This document shows positions 36,943 through 45,561 of a stretch of DNA of 64,000 nt, one piece after another. Every line of letters starts with the position of its first letter. The stretch's first letter is position 1. Origin of the DNA: Serratia liquefaciens. Its GTDB lineage: Bacteria; Pseudomonadota; Gammaproteobacteria; Enterobacterales; Enterobacteriaceae. Under the pieces are notes generated by a model. It saw only the letters and a list, made by a program, of their open reading frames with translations. It searched no databases and was not told the origin of the DNA. The translations under genes and the position numbers were made by a program. The stretch is taken from positions 992,001 to 1,056,000 of the forward strand of contig NZ_CP088930.1 in NCBI RefSeq assembly GCF_027594825.1. Direction: 5' to 3'.

Positions 36943-37008
36943 AGCCTGAAATTTATGATTTGCTTCTAAAGTCTAATTTTAAAAAACTGCTGTTGTCCGT
37001 TATAAGGT

Positions 37009-38169
37009 ATGGATAGTAAAGTGAAAAAGGTGCCAATATTTTTTTGTCTTGTCCTTTGTGTGATGACGTCCATTGCCGGTACAGATCTTGTATTGCCTGC
37101 AATTCCGCAACTGATAAGAGTCTTTCATACCACACCAGATGTATCTCAGTGGATACTTTCTGCCTATGTGGGGGGCAATGCCTGTGGCTTATTATTATTT
37201 GGCCGTCTTTCCGATTATTTCAGCAGAAAGAAACTACTTTGTTCTGCATTGTTTATTTTCTCACTGGCTTCGTTCGGATGCGCATATGCACCTAGTATAT
37301 CCGTATTGGTAGCCATCCGGTTTGTCCAAGGAATAGCTTCAGCAGCAGCACCGGTATTCATTCCTGGCTTTATCAGGGAGTTATTTGATGAGCGAAGAAC
37401 CGCCCGGGCTATTGGCCTTTTGGGGAGTCTTCAGGCACTGGTTCCGGCCGCTGCTCCACTGGTTGGGGTCATATTACTGGCTTTATTTGACTGGAGCATT
37501 TCGTTCAAACTGCTGGCGATACTGACTGCCGCTGCGGCTGGAATGGTAATGATTCAGGAGCTTCCTGAGAGGCACCACCGTCACCGTTCCTCAGGGGATT
37601 TCACAAGTTTATTGCGAAATCCTATCTACCTGCGTTATGCGCTGACTCATGCTCTGACGGTAGGAGGGATGATCACATTTGTTTTTGGCGCGCCAACGGT
37701 TATCACGCTGACGATGCACGGTACCCTCAACGATTTCATCATCATGCAGGTCACCAATATTGCTGGATACATCGTGGCTGCTAATCTATCCCCAAGGCTG
37801 GCAGAAAAATACGGTGCAGATAAAGTCATCATGGTAGGTACATGTCTGGCCTTATCAAGTGCCATCGCACTGACCGGATATGGCATGCTGAATGGCACTG
37901 GCACCTATGTTTTAGCAGCGCTGTTTGCCCCCATGGGGATTGCAATTGGTCTGAGAGGCCCGACTGGATTTTACCTTGGTATTGTGATTTCAGGAGACAA
38001 TAATGCAAGAGGGGCCGCTCTGATTGCGTTTTTCACTTTTACTATGGTGACACTGGGGTCACTTGTGAGCGCAGAATTTATTACTCATGGTCTAATGGCG
38101 CTGGCAGCCTTTGTCATGGCTATGCATCTGTTGTCATTATTGTTATTTGTGATGCTACCCCGACCATAA
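37009..38169 (+). CDS. MFS transporter (Bcr/CflA-like), nucleoside-operon linked
   Basis: A 386-residue, 12-helix major facilitator. The Bcr-type pattern DLVLPAIPQLIRVFHTT at the first helix, motif A (LFGRLSDYFSRKK) and RFVQGIASAAAPVF are visible. It begins 66 bp after the adenosine deaminase gene on the same strand and probably ends the operon. By family it is an exporter; by context it may carry nucleosides or bases in or out. Confidence 0.82.
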   Translation: MDSKVKKVPIFFCLVLCVMTSIAGTDLVLPAIPQLIRVFHTTPDVSQWILSAYVGGNACGLLLFGRLSDYFSRKKLLCSALFIFSLASFGCAYAPSISVLVAIRFVQGIASAAAPVFIPGFIRELFDERRTARAIGLLGSLQALVPAAAPLVGVILLALFDWSISFKLLAILTAAAAGMVMIQELPERHHRHRSSGDFTSLLRNPIYLRYALTHALTVGGMITFVFGAPTVITLTMHGTLNDFIIMQVTNIAGYIVAANLSPRLAEKYGADKVIMVGTCLALSSAIALTGYGMLNGTGTYVLAALFAPMGIAIGLRGPTGFYLGIVISGDNNARGAALIAFFTFTMVTLGSLVSAEFITHGLMALAAFVMAMHLLSLLLFVMLPRP

Positions 38170-38292
38170 ATCAGTCCCTGTAAGGCATTTTATTTTCCAG
38201 CGTGAGAATACATATCCTCTCCCAGGTTTTCTCGAGGACGATGGTTGCTGTGATCTTTTCCCTGAGAGTTAGCACAGTACGAACTTAGCAAG

Positions 38293-38314
38293 GTCCGCTA
38301 TGCGAACAGCGGAC
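38293..38314. repeat. Short inverted repeat, GTCCGCT
   Basis: GTCCGCT and AGCGGAC pair perfectly (7 bp) around an 8-nt loop, downstream of the MFS gene. A related broken copy (GTCCGCTT then AAGCGAAC) occurs at 40613-40633, after the next MFS gene. They may be terminators or old repeat pieces. Confidence 0.4.
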
Positions 38315-38376
38315 GTTCTGCGTTAAGTGGAGATTCATTGTGCCAACTGGGCACTCTGTAGCGATTCAATGCCGCC

Positions 38377-39294
38377 TTATGTTACTGAGGGTATATTGCT
38401 CAATTTCTGGTGCATGAAATCAATGAGCGCTCTTGTTTTAGCGGGCAAGTAACGTCGATCAGAATAAATAGCGAACAATTGCAATGGGGCTGCCGATTGT
38501 TCGAACTTAACCTCGATTAACCGTCCATCGCTAATGTAGGGTTGGCAGGCCTGTTTCGATAGAATTGCAAAACCGACACCTGATACCGCAGCTCGCCCAG
38601 CCATTTCTCCGCTGTTTACCCGATAATGTCCATTAACCTTTATTGTCTCGAATCCCCCCTTTATATTGACAAACTGCCAGGGAGCTCCTTTCAGTGCACT
38701 TACCGTTGTAATACAGGGTAATTCTTCAAACTGCTGGATATGAGAAGGAGTCCCATAACGCTCAATGACGGAGGGGGCTGCAACAATAGTGCAAGGGATA
38801 GTCACAAGATGACGGGCTATATAGTCACTGTCGTCCATCTGACCACGGCTGACAATGATAGCTAAATCCAGATCATCTCGCAGGGATTCAAAACCAGACA
38901 AATTTGTAACGCAGCTGACCTCCAGGTCCGGATACAGACAGGCAAAATCGGCAACAATAGAACCCAGCAATGCAGGACCTATTTCATTGGGAATACAGAT
39001 GCGTAATGGCCCCTTGAGTTGCATTTGTCGCAACGTTAATTCTGTCTCAGTTTGCTCAAGCGCCTCCAGTAATGGCTTCGCTCGGGTATAGAGCAAGTGC
39101 CCCGCTTGGGTGAGTTTCATGTGTCGGGTACTGCGCTCAATAAGCTGAAGATTCAGTTTTTCTTCTAACTGAGAAATACAACGGCTCACATTTGATGTCG
39201 GCATTTCAAGGACTTTCGATGCCCCAACAAAACTTTCTCTTTCAACCACGGCCACAAACACTTTTAGGGTATTAAAATCAAGAGCCGAACGCAT
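38377..39294 (-). CDS. LysR-family transcriptional regulator
   Basis: A 305-residue LysR regulator with N-terminal winged HTH (VFVAVVERESFVGASKVLEMPTSNVSRCISQLEEKL, described here as residues about 10-45) and a C-terminal periplasmic-binding-like effector domain (from about 90, starting GPLRICIPNEIGP). ATG 39294 is preferred over an upstream TTG. It is divergent from the MFS gene at 39399, which it presumably controls. Confidence 0.88.
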   Translation of the reverse strand: MRSALDFNTLKVFVAVVERESFVGASKVLEMPTSNVSRCISQLEEKLNLQLIERSTRHMKLTQAGHLLYTRAKPLLEALEQTETELTLRQMQLKGPLRICIPNEIGPALLGSIVADFACLYPDLEVSCVTNLSGFESLRDDLDLAIIVSRGQMDDSDYIARHLVTIPCTIVAAPSVIERYGTPSHIQQFEELPCITTVSALKGAPWQFVNIKGGFETIKVNGHYRVNSGEMAGRAAVSGVGFAILSKQACQPYISDGRLIEVKFEQSAAPLQLFAIYSDRRYLPAKTRALIDFMHQKLSNIPSVT

Positions 39295-39398
39295 CAACTA
39301 TCCCACATTTGATAATAATGAATGCCATTTCTACCATATAATAGACACCATTGATAGCAGTTACACTCAGGGCATCTTTTATCCATAGGTTGCTTGCT

Positions 39399-40607
39399 AT
39401 GCCACTGGTCACAGAGACATTTAATTATAAGGCCCTCATGCGGATAGCCATTGTTATGGCTTTTATCCAATTCACTAATGCGCTGGAGTATATGGCGTTA
39501 ACACCTGTGTTTACTTTTATGGCAGCCGAATTTTCGGTTCCTGTGTCATTTTCTGGCTATGTTTCTGGTATGTACACACTGGGTGCCGTCCTTTCTGGAA
39601 TTGTTGCTTTTTATATGATCGACCGGTTTAATAAAAAACAATTCCTGGTCAATAATATGGTGCTGTTGGCAGTATTAACATTTTTCTCCACACTCACTAC
39701 TCATTTTGACACTTTGCTCGCACTACGATTTTTCGCAGGATTGATTGGCGGAACCACAATGGGGGTAGGCACGAGCATTTTGCTCAATTATGCCCCAGCT
39801 AACTTACGTGGAAAGATGCTGGCAACGGTGATCGCATCATTCTCGATGGTGAGTATCGTCGGCATGCCAGCTATATTATTTTTGTGTATACACTATGGTT
39901 GGCATACTGCGCTATGGTTAATCAGTTCACTTTGCCTACTGTCTTTACCGTTGATAGTATTTATTATCCCCAAGGATACGGTTCCATCAAGCGTGAGGCG
40001 TAATCTATCTATTGATACCCAAACCTTACTTTTCGCCTCTTGTACTGCAATAGTACAATTTAGTCCAATGCTAATTATTCCCATTTTGACTCCATTAATG
40101 ATGCACTCTATGGGAGCACAGCAAGACCTATTACCTTTATTATTCTTAAGTGGAGGTGTTGCAGGTTATCTTTCTACAAAAATAACAGGTGTTCTAACAT
40201 CACGCTTATCTGCTCTTATGTTGGCAACAATTTCAACTCTGTTCTTTTTGGCAAGTTTGCTGATTCCTGCGATGGGCTATCATAATGCAGTTCTATTTAT
40301 TACCTTATTTCTTGGAGCCTCATATAGCCGACTTGTTTCCGCTTCGTCGGTTGCTGTCCACTATCCTGAGGATGAACAACGAGCCGGTTTTTCTTCACTA
40401 CAAACAGCAATTATGTCCCTGATAACAACTCTCGCATTCTTTCTGTCTTCCTTATTGCTACCTGACCAGGGAATAACAACGCAAAATCTGAACAGACTGT
40501 TAGTTGTCAGTGCATTAGCCGCATCTGGATTTCCCGTAATGGTCATAATACTTCAAAAGAAACTGGCTAAACGTACTACTCAGCCTGACCACCTCATCAT
40601 TGATTAG
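39399..40607 (+). CDS. MFS transporter, AraJ/SotB-like
   Basis: A 402-residue, 12-helix major facilitator with AEFSVPVSFSGYVSGMYTLGA in the first loop and helix 2, and RFFAGLIGGTTMGVGTSILL in helix 4. This pattern fits the DHA1 arabinose/sugar-efflux-like group. The start at 39399 gives a normal N-terminus; a TTG-initiated longer form would be unusual. Notably A+T-rich. Likely an exporter controlled by the divergent LysR protein; substrate unknown. Confidence 0.8.
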   Translation: MPLVTETFNYKALMRIAIVMAFIQFTNALEYMALTPVFTFMAAEFSVPVSFSGYVSGMYTLGAVLSGIVAFYMIDRFNKKQFLVNNMVLLAVLTFFSTLTTHFDTLLALRFFAGLIGGTTMGVGTSILLNYAPANLRGKMLATVIASFSMVSIVGMPAILFLCIHYGWHTALWLISSLCLLSLPLIVFIIPKDTVPSSVRRNLSIDTQTLLFASCTAIVQFSPMLIIPILTPLMMHSMGAQQDLLPLLFLSGGVAGYLSTKITGVLTSRLSALMLATISTLFFLASLLIPAMGYHNAVLFITLFLGASYSRLVSASSVAVHYPEDEQRAGFSSLQTAIMSLITTLAFFLSSLLLPDQGITTQNLNRLLVVSALAASGFPVMVIILQKKLAKRTTQPDHLIID

Positions 40608-40687
40608 CATAACGTCCGCTTTGCATAAGCGAACATGTATCCTAAGCGGCGAAGATTAATCACATCATCGTTACGAACGCTATGTAA

Positions 40688-40927
40688 CCCTTCTTTGCCC
40701 GCACTTTAGATAACGCTATCCAACACCTGGTGATCTGGACTGATTCGCCTTCCGAACGTTTGTGCCGCTTCATCAGCGAGACACTGTACCCCCGTGGCGT
40801 TTGGCGCGCTCACATTGCCGAGCTGAAACAGCGGCCAGAATGGGTATCGGGTTTGTGTCAGGAATGGCTACAGGCCCCCCGTCCGCAGCGACCCGTCGAT
40901 CTGCCAACGCGCCATGCGCAATCTGAA
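40688..40927 (+). pseudogene. Coding remnant at the island border
   Basis: An open frame after a TAA encodes about 80 residues including HLVIWTDSPSERLCRFIS and YPRGVWRAHIAELKQRPEW, with base use like that of genuine Serratia genes rather than the A+T-rich island. It lacks a start codon and runs into the LacI gene from the opposite strand. It looks like a gene end left at the right border of the island; the family was not recognised. Confidence 0.4.
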
Positions 40928-40937
40928 ATAAGGACAC

Positions 40938-41978
40938 TCAGCCGCCGCGGATGGTGCCGCGCCAGACGAAATCGGCATGATACAGCCGGGTTTCACCCGG
41001 CATTTCCTGGCCCAGCGCCGGCATCGTATTCTCTTCCTTCTGCTCTTGCGCCATCAGCCAGGAAACCGCATCCTGAGCAAATAACGCCACCGGCTGGGTA
41101 AAGGTGGTGAGGTTGTAAGAAGACCACGCCGCCTGCGGAATATCGTCGTAGCCCGCAACGCAAAGATCTTCCGGAATGCGCAGCCCAAAACGATGGCGCG
41201 CCTCGTCCATAAAACCGCAGGCCAGCAAATCGGTGACGCAGAATACCGCGTCAGGCCGTTCACGTCGGGTCAGCAAACGGTGCGCCAGGATCTGGCCGCT
41301 CTCGTAAGAGGTGGTGCCAAACCGCTCGACGCTCACCTGCAGCCCTGCCGCTTCCGCCGCCTGGAGAAAACCGCGTTCGCGAGCCATCAGGCTAGGCGTA
41401 CCGGCCAAAGAGTTGGCGAAGGCGATACGTCGGCAGCCCGCTCGGGCAAACGCCATTACCACCCTGCCGGCCGCCTCTTCGTTATCCAGCCGGATGCTGA
41501 GCGAGCCGGGCAAGGTATCGTTGCGGTTGATCAGCACCAGCCGCTGGCCGTGCTTGTGGCACAGGCGGGCAATGCCGCTGTCCGGCATGCCGGAGAGGAC
41601 AAAAGAAGCATCTGCGCGGAAGTTAATCGCCTGCTGCAAGGCCTGGGACACGCTGTCATCGGAACGATCGGTGTTGATCAACATGGCGATTTTTCCCGCA
41701 TCCTGCAGATGCTGGGTCAACAATCGCACCAGGCTGGCCCGATAAGGCGTCGCCAGCTCCGAAACGATCAGGCAGACAATACCACTGCGGTTGCGTACCA
41801 GTCCCCGCGCCAAATGGTTAACGTGATAACCCAGCTCTTCGGCCGCTCGCATTACCCTTTCGCGGGTTGCCGCCGACACGCTTGCGCCGGGCGTATAGGT
41901 CCGCGAGACCGCCGAACGGGAGACTCCGGCCAGTTCCGCCACGTCTTTTGCACTGATCATCGCCTTGTCCATCGCCAT
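40938..41978 (-). CDS. LacI-family repressor of the AfuABC-like operon
   Basis: A 346-residue LacI/GalR regulator: N-terminal HTH and hinge (AKDVAELAGVSRSAVSRTY, then ERVMRAAEELGYHVN), then a periplasmic-binding-type effector domain (GIVCLIVSELATPY; CVAGYDDIPQAAW). ATG 41978 was chosen since GGAAG sits 5 bases before it; an in-frame ATG at 41990 has no ribosome site. It is divergent from the ABC transporter operon, and two 18-bp palindromes lie between, one of them next to its own start, implying control of both operon and itself. Confidence 0.88.
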   Translation of the reverse strand: MAMDKAMISAKDVAELAGVSRSAVSRTYTPGASVSAATRERVMRAAEELGYHVNHLARGLVRNRSGIVCLIVSELATPYRASLVRLLTQHLQDAGKIAMLINTDRSDDSVSQALQQAINFRADASFVLSGMPDSGIARLCHKHGQRLVLINRNDTLPGSLSIRLDNEEAAGRVVMAFARAGCRRIAFANSLAGTPSLMARERGFLQAAEAAGLQVSVERFGTTSYESGQILAHRLLTRRERPDAVFCVTDLLACGFMDEARHRFGLRIPEDLCVAGYDDIPQAAWSSYNLTTFTQPVALFAQDAVSWLMAQEQKEENTMPALGQEMPGETRLYHADFVWRGTIRGG

Positions 41979-42022
41979 CTTCACTTCCATCCGTTACGCG
42001 CTCTGAGAAAAGTTTGCCGCAT

Positions 42023-42040
42023 TTTGCAAAGCTGTGCAAA
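42023..42040. promoter_or_regulatory. LacI-type operator 1
   Basis: TTTGCAAAGCTGTGCAAA, 18 bp, with TTTGCA and TGCAAA half-sites. It lies 45 bp upstream of the repressor start and has the same length and half-sites as operator 2. Confidence 0.72.
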
Positions 42041-42130
42041 TTTTTAGCAGTCAATTTGTTTCATTTTTGTGACGAGTAGGTTGAATTGTTTCATCACGCG
42101 ATTGACAGCACAATTTTTATCCTCTAGTTA

Positions 42131-42148
42131 TTTGCACACACGTGCAAA
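42131..42148. promoter_or_regulatory. LacI-type operator 2
   Basis: TTTGCACACACGTGCAAA, 18 bp with perfect 7-bp arms TTTGCAC/GTGCAAA, 50 bp before the transporter operon start. Centre-to-centre distance to operator 1 is 108 bp, close to ten helical turns, which allows a repression loop. Confidence 0.75.
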
Positions 42149-42197
42149 AAGAATAGGCGACAACGTATCGCCACCCTACACAACCAAGGAGAACACC

Positions 42198-43226
42198 ATG
42201 CAACGCGTTACTCTGATGGCGGTCCTCGCCGCCGGCACAGCACTCTCTGCCCTGCCAGCTCAGGCTGCCGGGAAACTGAATATGATCTGCTCCGCCGACG
42301 TCGTGGTCTGTGAGCAAATGACCAATTTGTTTGAGAAACAGCACCCGGATATCAAAGTCAGTATGGTGCGCCTCTCCGCCGGGGAAGCCTATGCACGTAT
42401 TCGTACCGAAGCCCGCAATCCGCGCACCGATATTTGGTGGGCAGGCACCGGCGATCCGCATATGCAGGCCGCCGACGAGGGGCTAACCCAGCCTTACCAG
42501 TCACCGCTGCTGGACCAACAGCACGACTGGGCGCGCAAACAGGCAGAAAGTGCCGGCTACCGAACCGTCGGCGTCTACGCCGGGGCGCTGGGCTGGGGTT
42601 ACAACACCAAGCTGCTGGCAGAGAAAAAACTCAAGGTGCCCGCCTGCTGGAGCGATCTGCTGGATCCGGCTTACAAAGGCGAAATCCAAATGGCCAACCC
42701 GAACTCTTCCGGCACCGCTTACAACACCCTCGCCACGCTGGTGCAAATAATGGGGGAAGAGCCGGCCTTCGACTACCTGAAAAAGCTTAACGCCAATATT
42801 TCGCAGTACACCAAATCCGGCTCGGCCCCGGTGAAAGCGGCGGCACGCGGCGAAACCACCGTCGGCATAGTCTTTATGCACGATGCCGTCGCGATGCAGG
42901 TAGATGGCTTCCCGATCAAGGCGGTTGCCCCTTGCGAAGGGACCGGGTTTGAAATTGGCTCCATGTCGATCGTGAAAGGCGCGCGCAACCTCAAGGAAGC
43001 CAAAGTGTGGTACGACTGGGCGCTCAGCGCCGACGCCCAATCGCACATGAAAGACGCCAAATCCTTCCAGTTGCCGTCAAATCGCAACGCGGCTATTTCC
43101 GAATACGCACCGCGCTTCGAGAACATCAAACTGATCGATTACGACTTTAAAACCTACGGCGCGACAGAAAAACGCAAGGCCCTGCTCAGCCGTTGGGATA
43201 AAGAGATCGGCGCCAGCGCCCAGTAA
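42198..43226 (+). CDS. ABC transporter substrate-binding protein, AfuA-like
   Basis: A 342-residue periplasmic protein with a signal peptide (MAVLAAGTALSALPAQAAG). It has the AfuA/FbpA-type fold signals: DIWWAGTGDPHMQA, CWSDLLDPAYKGEIQ, SSGTAYNTLA, SQYTKSG and PCEGTGFEIGSMSIVKGARN. AfuA of Actinobacillus binds sugar phosphates rather than iron, and this sequence resembles that subgroup closely. ATG 42198 follows AAGGAG. The last gene of the operon encodes a phosphatase, which fits uptake of a phosphorylated sugar or polyol. Confidence 0.85.
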   Translation: MQRVTLMAVLAAGTALSALPAQAAGKLNMICSADVVVCEQMTNLFEKQHPDIKVSMVRLSAGEAYARIRTEARNPRTDIWWAGTGDPHMQAADEGLTQPYQSPLLDQQHDWARKQAESAGYRTVGVYAGALGWGYNTKLLAEKKLKVPACWSDLLDPAYKGEIQMANPNSSGTAYNTLATLVQIMGEEPAFDYLKKLNANISQYTKSGSAPVKAAARGETTVGIVFMHDAVAMQVDGFPIKAVAPCEGTGFEIGSMSIVKGARNLKEAKVWYDWALSADAQSHMKDAKSFQLPSNRNAAISEYAPRFENIKLIDYDFKTYGATEKRKALLSRWDKEIGASAQ

Positions 43227-43332
43227 TTCAAGCCCTTCCCTCACGCATGCGATGCGCTCTGCAATAAATCGGGCGAGGTCACGCTCGCCCATGCAGGGCG
43301 CGGTGAAGGACATATGAACTCTCGAGGTTAAG

Positions 43333-45561
43333 ATGAATGCTCAAAACCGCCGCCTTGACGGGGCCCTCGTGCTGGGCGCACTGGCACTGTTGGTGCTGCC
43401 CTGGTACAGCCAGGAAGCCGGGTTCTTCGACTTTGGCTGGCTAAGTACGCTGTGGCAGGATCAGGCGAGTGCACCCGCGCTGTGGCAAATACTGACGTTT
43501 CAACGCCCCTGGCTGGCGGTTGCCCTGCTGATGCTGCTGGTTTGCGCAGTAGCTCGCCTGCTGCAAATTGGCCGTTTTCGCTCGCAGTTGCTGATCGCTG
43601 CCAGCCTGATCGGCGTGGTTTTTCTGCTGTTTGAAGGCCATGCCATTGGTTACAGCGGCTGGAACTGGCAGTGGAGCGAACACCTGTTCGGCGCACTCAG
43701 CGACGGCCAGCCCGCCTTTGGCGCCGGCGCTATTTTACTGATCACCACATTTTTGCTGCTGTTCTCTTTCGCGCTTGCCGAACGCGGCGTGCTGAAGGGC
43801 GATGCCTTTGTGGTCGCCGCCATTGTACTGCTGGTCGCGCTGGTCACCACCTTCGTGCTTTACCCGGTGCTGAGCATGTTTGTCGCCTCGGTGCAGGACG
43901 TGGACGGATCGTTCAAGCCAGACGGCCTGATCGCCAATATGCAGGATCCGGCCATTTGGAGCCTGAGCTGCCTGAAGGGCGGCAGTTGCGGCACCGCCTG
44001 GCGCACTCTGACGCTGGCGCTGATGACCGCCAGCGGATCCACGCTGCTCGGCCTGGCTTTTGCCCTGGCTGCCACCCGTACGCCGCTGCCGTTCAAAAAA
44101 GGGCTGCGTATGTTGACGGTACTGCCGATCATTACGCCGCCGTTCGTGATCGGCCTGGCGCTGATGCTGCTGTTTGGCCGTGCCGGGGTGGTGACCGAGC
44201 TGCTCGCCGGGGTGTTCGGCATCGAGCCCGGCCGCTGGCTTTATGGCCTGACCGGCATCTGGATTGCTCAGGTGCTCTCCTTTACCCCGATTGCCTTTCT
44301 GGTGTTGATTGGCGTGGTGGAAGGCGTCAGCCCCTCGCTGGAAGAAGCTTCGCAAACGCTGCGGGCCAACCGCTGGCGCACTTTCCGCTACGTTTCCCTG
44401 CCGCTGATGGCCCCCGGGTTGGCCAACGCCTTCCTGATCAGCTTTATCGAAAGCATGGCGGACTTCGGTAACCCCATGGTGCTGGGCGGCAGCCACGGCG
44501 TGCTGTCGACCGAGATCTTCTTCTCGGTGGTCGGCGCGCAAAACGATCCGAGCCGCGCCGCCGTGCTGGCGATTATCCTGCTGTGCTTTACCCTCAGCGC
44601 CTTTATTTTGCAGCGCCTGTGGTTGGCAGGAAAAAGCTTCGCCACCGTTACCGGCAAAGGGGATTCCGGCACCCACTGTGGATTGCCGCGGGGCTTGCGC
44701 TACGGCGTATACGCGTTGGTGATCCCCTGGGGCCTGTTCACGCTGGTCATCTACGGCATGATCCTGATTGGCGGCTTCGTGCAGTCATGGGGACTCGACA
44801 GCAGCCTGACGCTGGGCCATTACGCCCGCGCCTTTGGTTTCCACTGGAACAGCGGCCAGATCGTCTGGACCGGCGTCGCCTGGAACTCGTTCTGGACCAC
44901 GTTGGAAATTGCCCTGATCGCCGCGCCGCTCACGGCCATCGTCGGCTTGCTCACCGCCTGGCTGATCGTGCGGCAGAAGTTCGCCGGTCGCCAGACCTTC
45001 GAGTTTATGCTAATGCTCAGCTTTGCCATCCCAGGCACGGTGATCGGCGTCAGTTACATCATGGCCTACAACCTGCCGCCGCTGGAAATCACCGGCACCG
45101 CCCTGATCCTGGTCGCCTGCTTTGTGTTCCGCAATATGCCGGTCGGCGTTCGGGGCGGGATCGCCGCCATGAGCCAACTGGATCGCAGCCTGGATGAAGC
45201 CTCGCTGACCCTGCGCGCCAGCAGTTTCCGCACCCTGCGTAAAGTGATCCTGCCGCTGTTGAAACCGGCCATCAGCGCGGCGCTGGTTTACGCCTTTGTG
45301 CGCGCGATCACCTCCATCAGCGCGGTGATTTTCCTGGTCAGCGCCCAGTACAACATGGCCACCTCCTACATCGTCGGGCTGGTCGAAAACGGGGAATACG
45401 GCGTGGCCATCGCCTACTCCTCCGTGCTTATCGTGGTGATGCTGGCGGTGATCCTCACTTTCCAACTGCTGGTGGGCGAACGTCGCCTGCGCCGCGCCAT
45501 CCGTATTGCCACACCGCCGGTGACGCCTCCACCGGCTTTACATCAGGAGAATGCCGTATGA
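43333..45561 (+). CDS. Fused two-domain ABC permease, AfuB-like
   Basis: A 742-residue inner-membrane permease made of an N-terminal membrane extension (about 1-170) and two fused permease domains. Each has its own EAA coupling motif: EEASQTLRANRWRTFRYVSL in the first half and DEASLTLRASSFRTLRKVIL in the second. One polypeptide thus supplies both transmembrane halves, as in AfuB and iron(III) permeases. GAGGTTAAG precedes the ATG, and the stop overlaps the ATPase start by four bases. Confidence 0.88.
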   Translation: MNAQNRRLDGALVLGALALLVLPWYSQEAGFFDFGWLSTLWQDQASAPALWQILTFQRPWLAVALLMLLVCAVARLLQIGRFRSQLLIAASLIGVVFLLFEGHAIGYSGWNWQWSEHLFGALSDGQPAFGAGAILLITTFLLLFSFALAERGVLKGDAFVVAAIVLLVALVTTFVLYPVLSMFVASVQDVDGSFKPDGLIANMQDPAIWSLSCLKGGSCGTAWRTLTLALMTASGSTLLGLAFALAATRTPLPFKKGLRMLTVLPIITPPFVIGLALMLLFGRAGVVTELLAGVFGIEPGRWLYGLTGIWIAQVLSFTPIAFLVLIGVVEGVSPSLEEASQTLRANRWRTFRYVSLPLMAPGLANAFLISFIESMADFGNPMVLGGSHGVLSTEIFFSVVGAQNDPSRAAVLAIILLCFTLSAFILQRLWLAGKSFATVTGKGDSGTHCGLPRGLRYGVYALVIPWGLFTLVIYGMILIGGFVQSWGLDSSLTLGHYARAFGFHWNSGQIVWTGVAWNSFWTTLEIALIAAPLTAIVGLLTAWLIVRQKFAGRQTFEFMLMLSFAIPGTVIGVSYIMAYNLPPLEITGTALILVACFVFRNMPVGVRGGIAAMSQLDRSLDEASLTLRASSFRTLRKVILPLLKPAISAALVYAFVRAITSISAVIFLVSAQYNMATSYIVGLVENGEYGVAIAYSSVLIVVMLAVILTFQLLVGERRLRRAIRIATPPVTPPPALHQENAV

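Noticed and set aside
32870..38361. 13-bp direct repeat GGGCACTCTGTAG at 32870 and 38349, possible island ends
   Set aside because: One copy lies inside the kinase coding region and many 13-mers recur by chance in 64 kb.
43735..44676. Long antisense ORFs opposite the ABC permease, thiY, opgB and amn
   Set aside because: Shadows of high-GC genes: Gln/His/Arg-rich translations without ribosome sites or family motifs.
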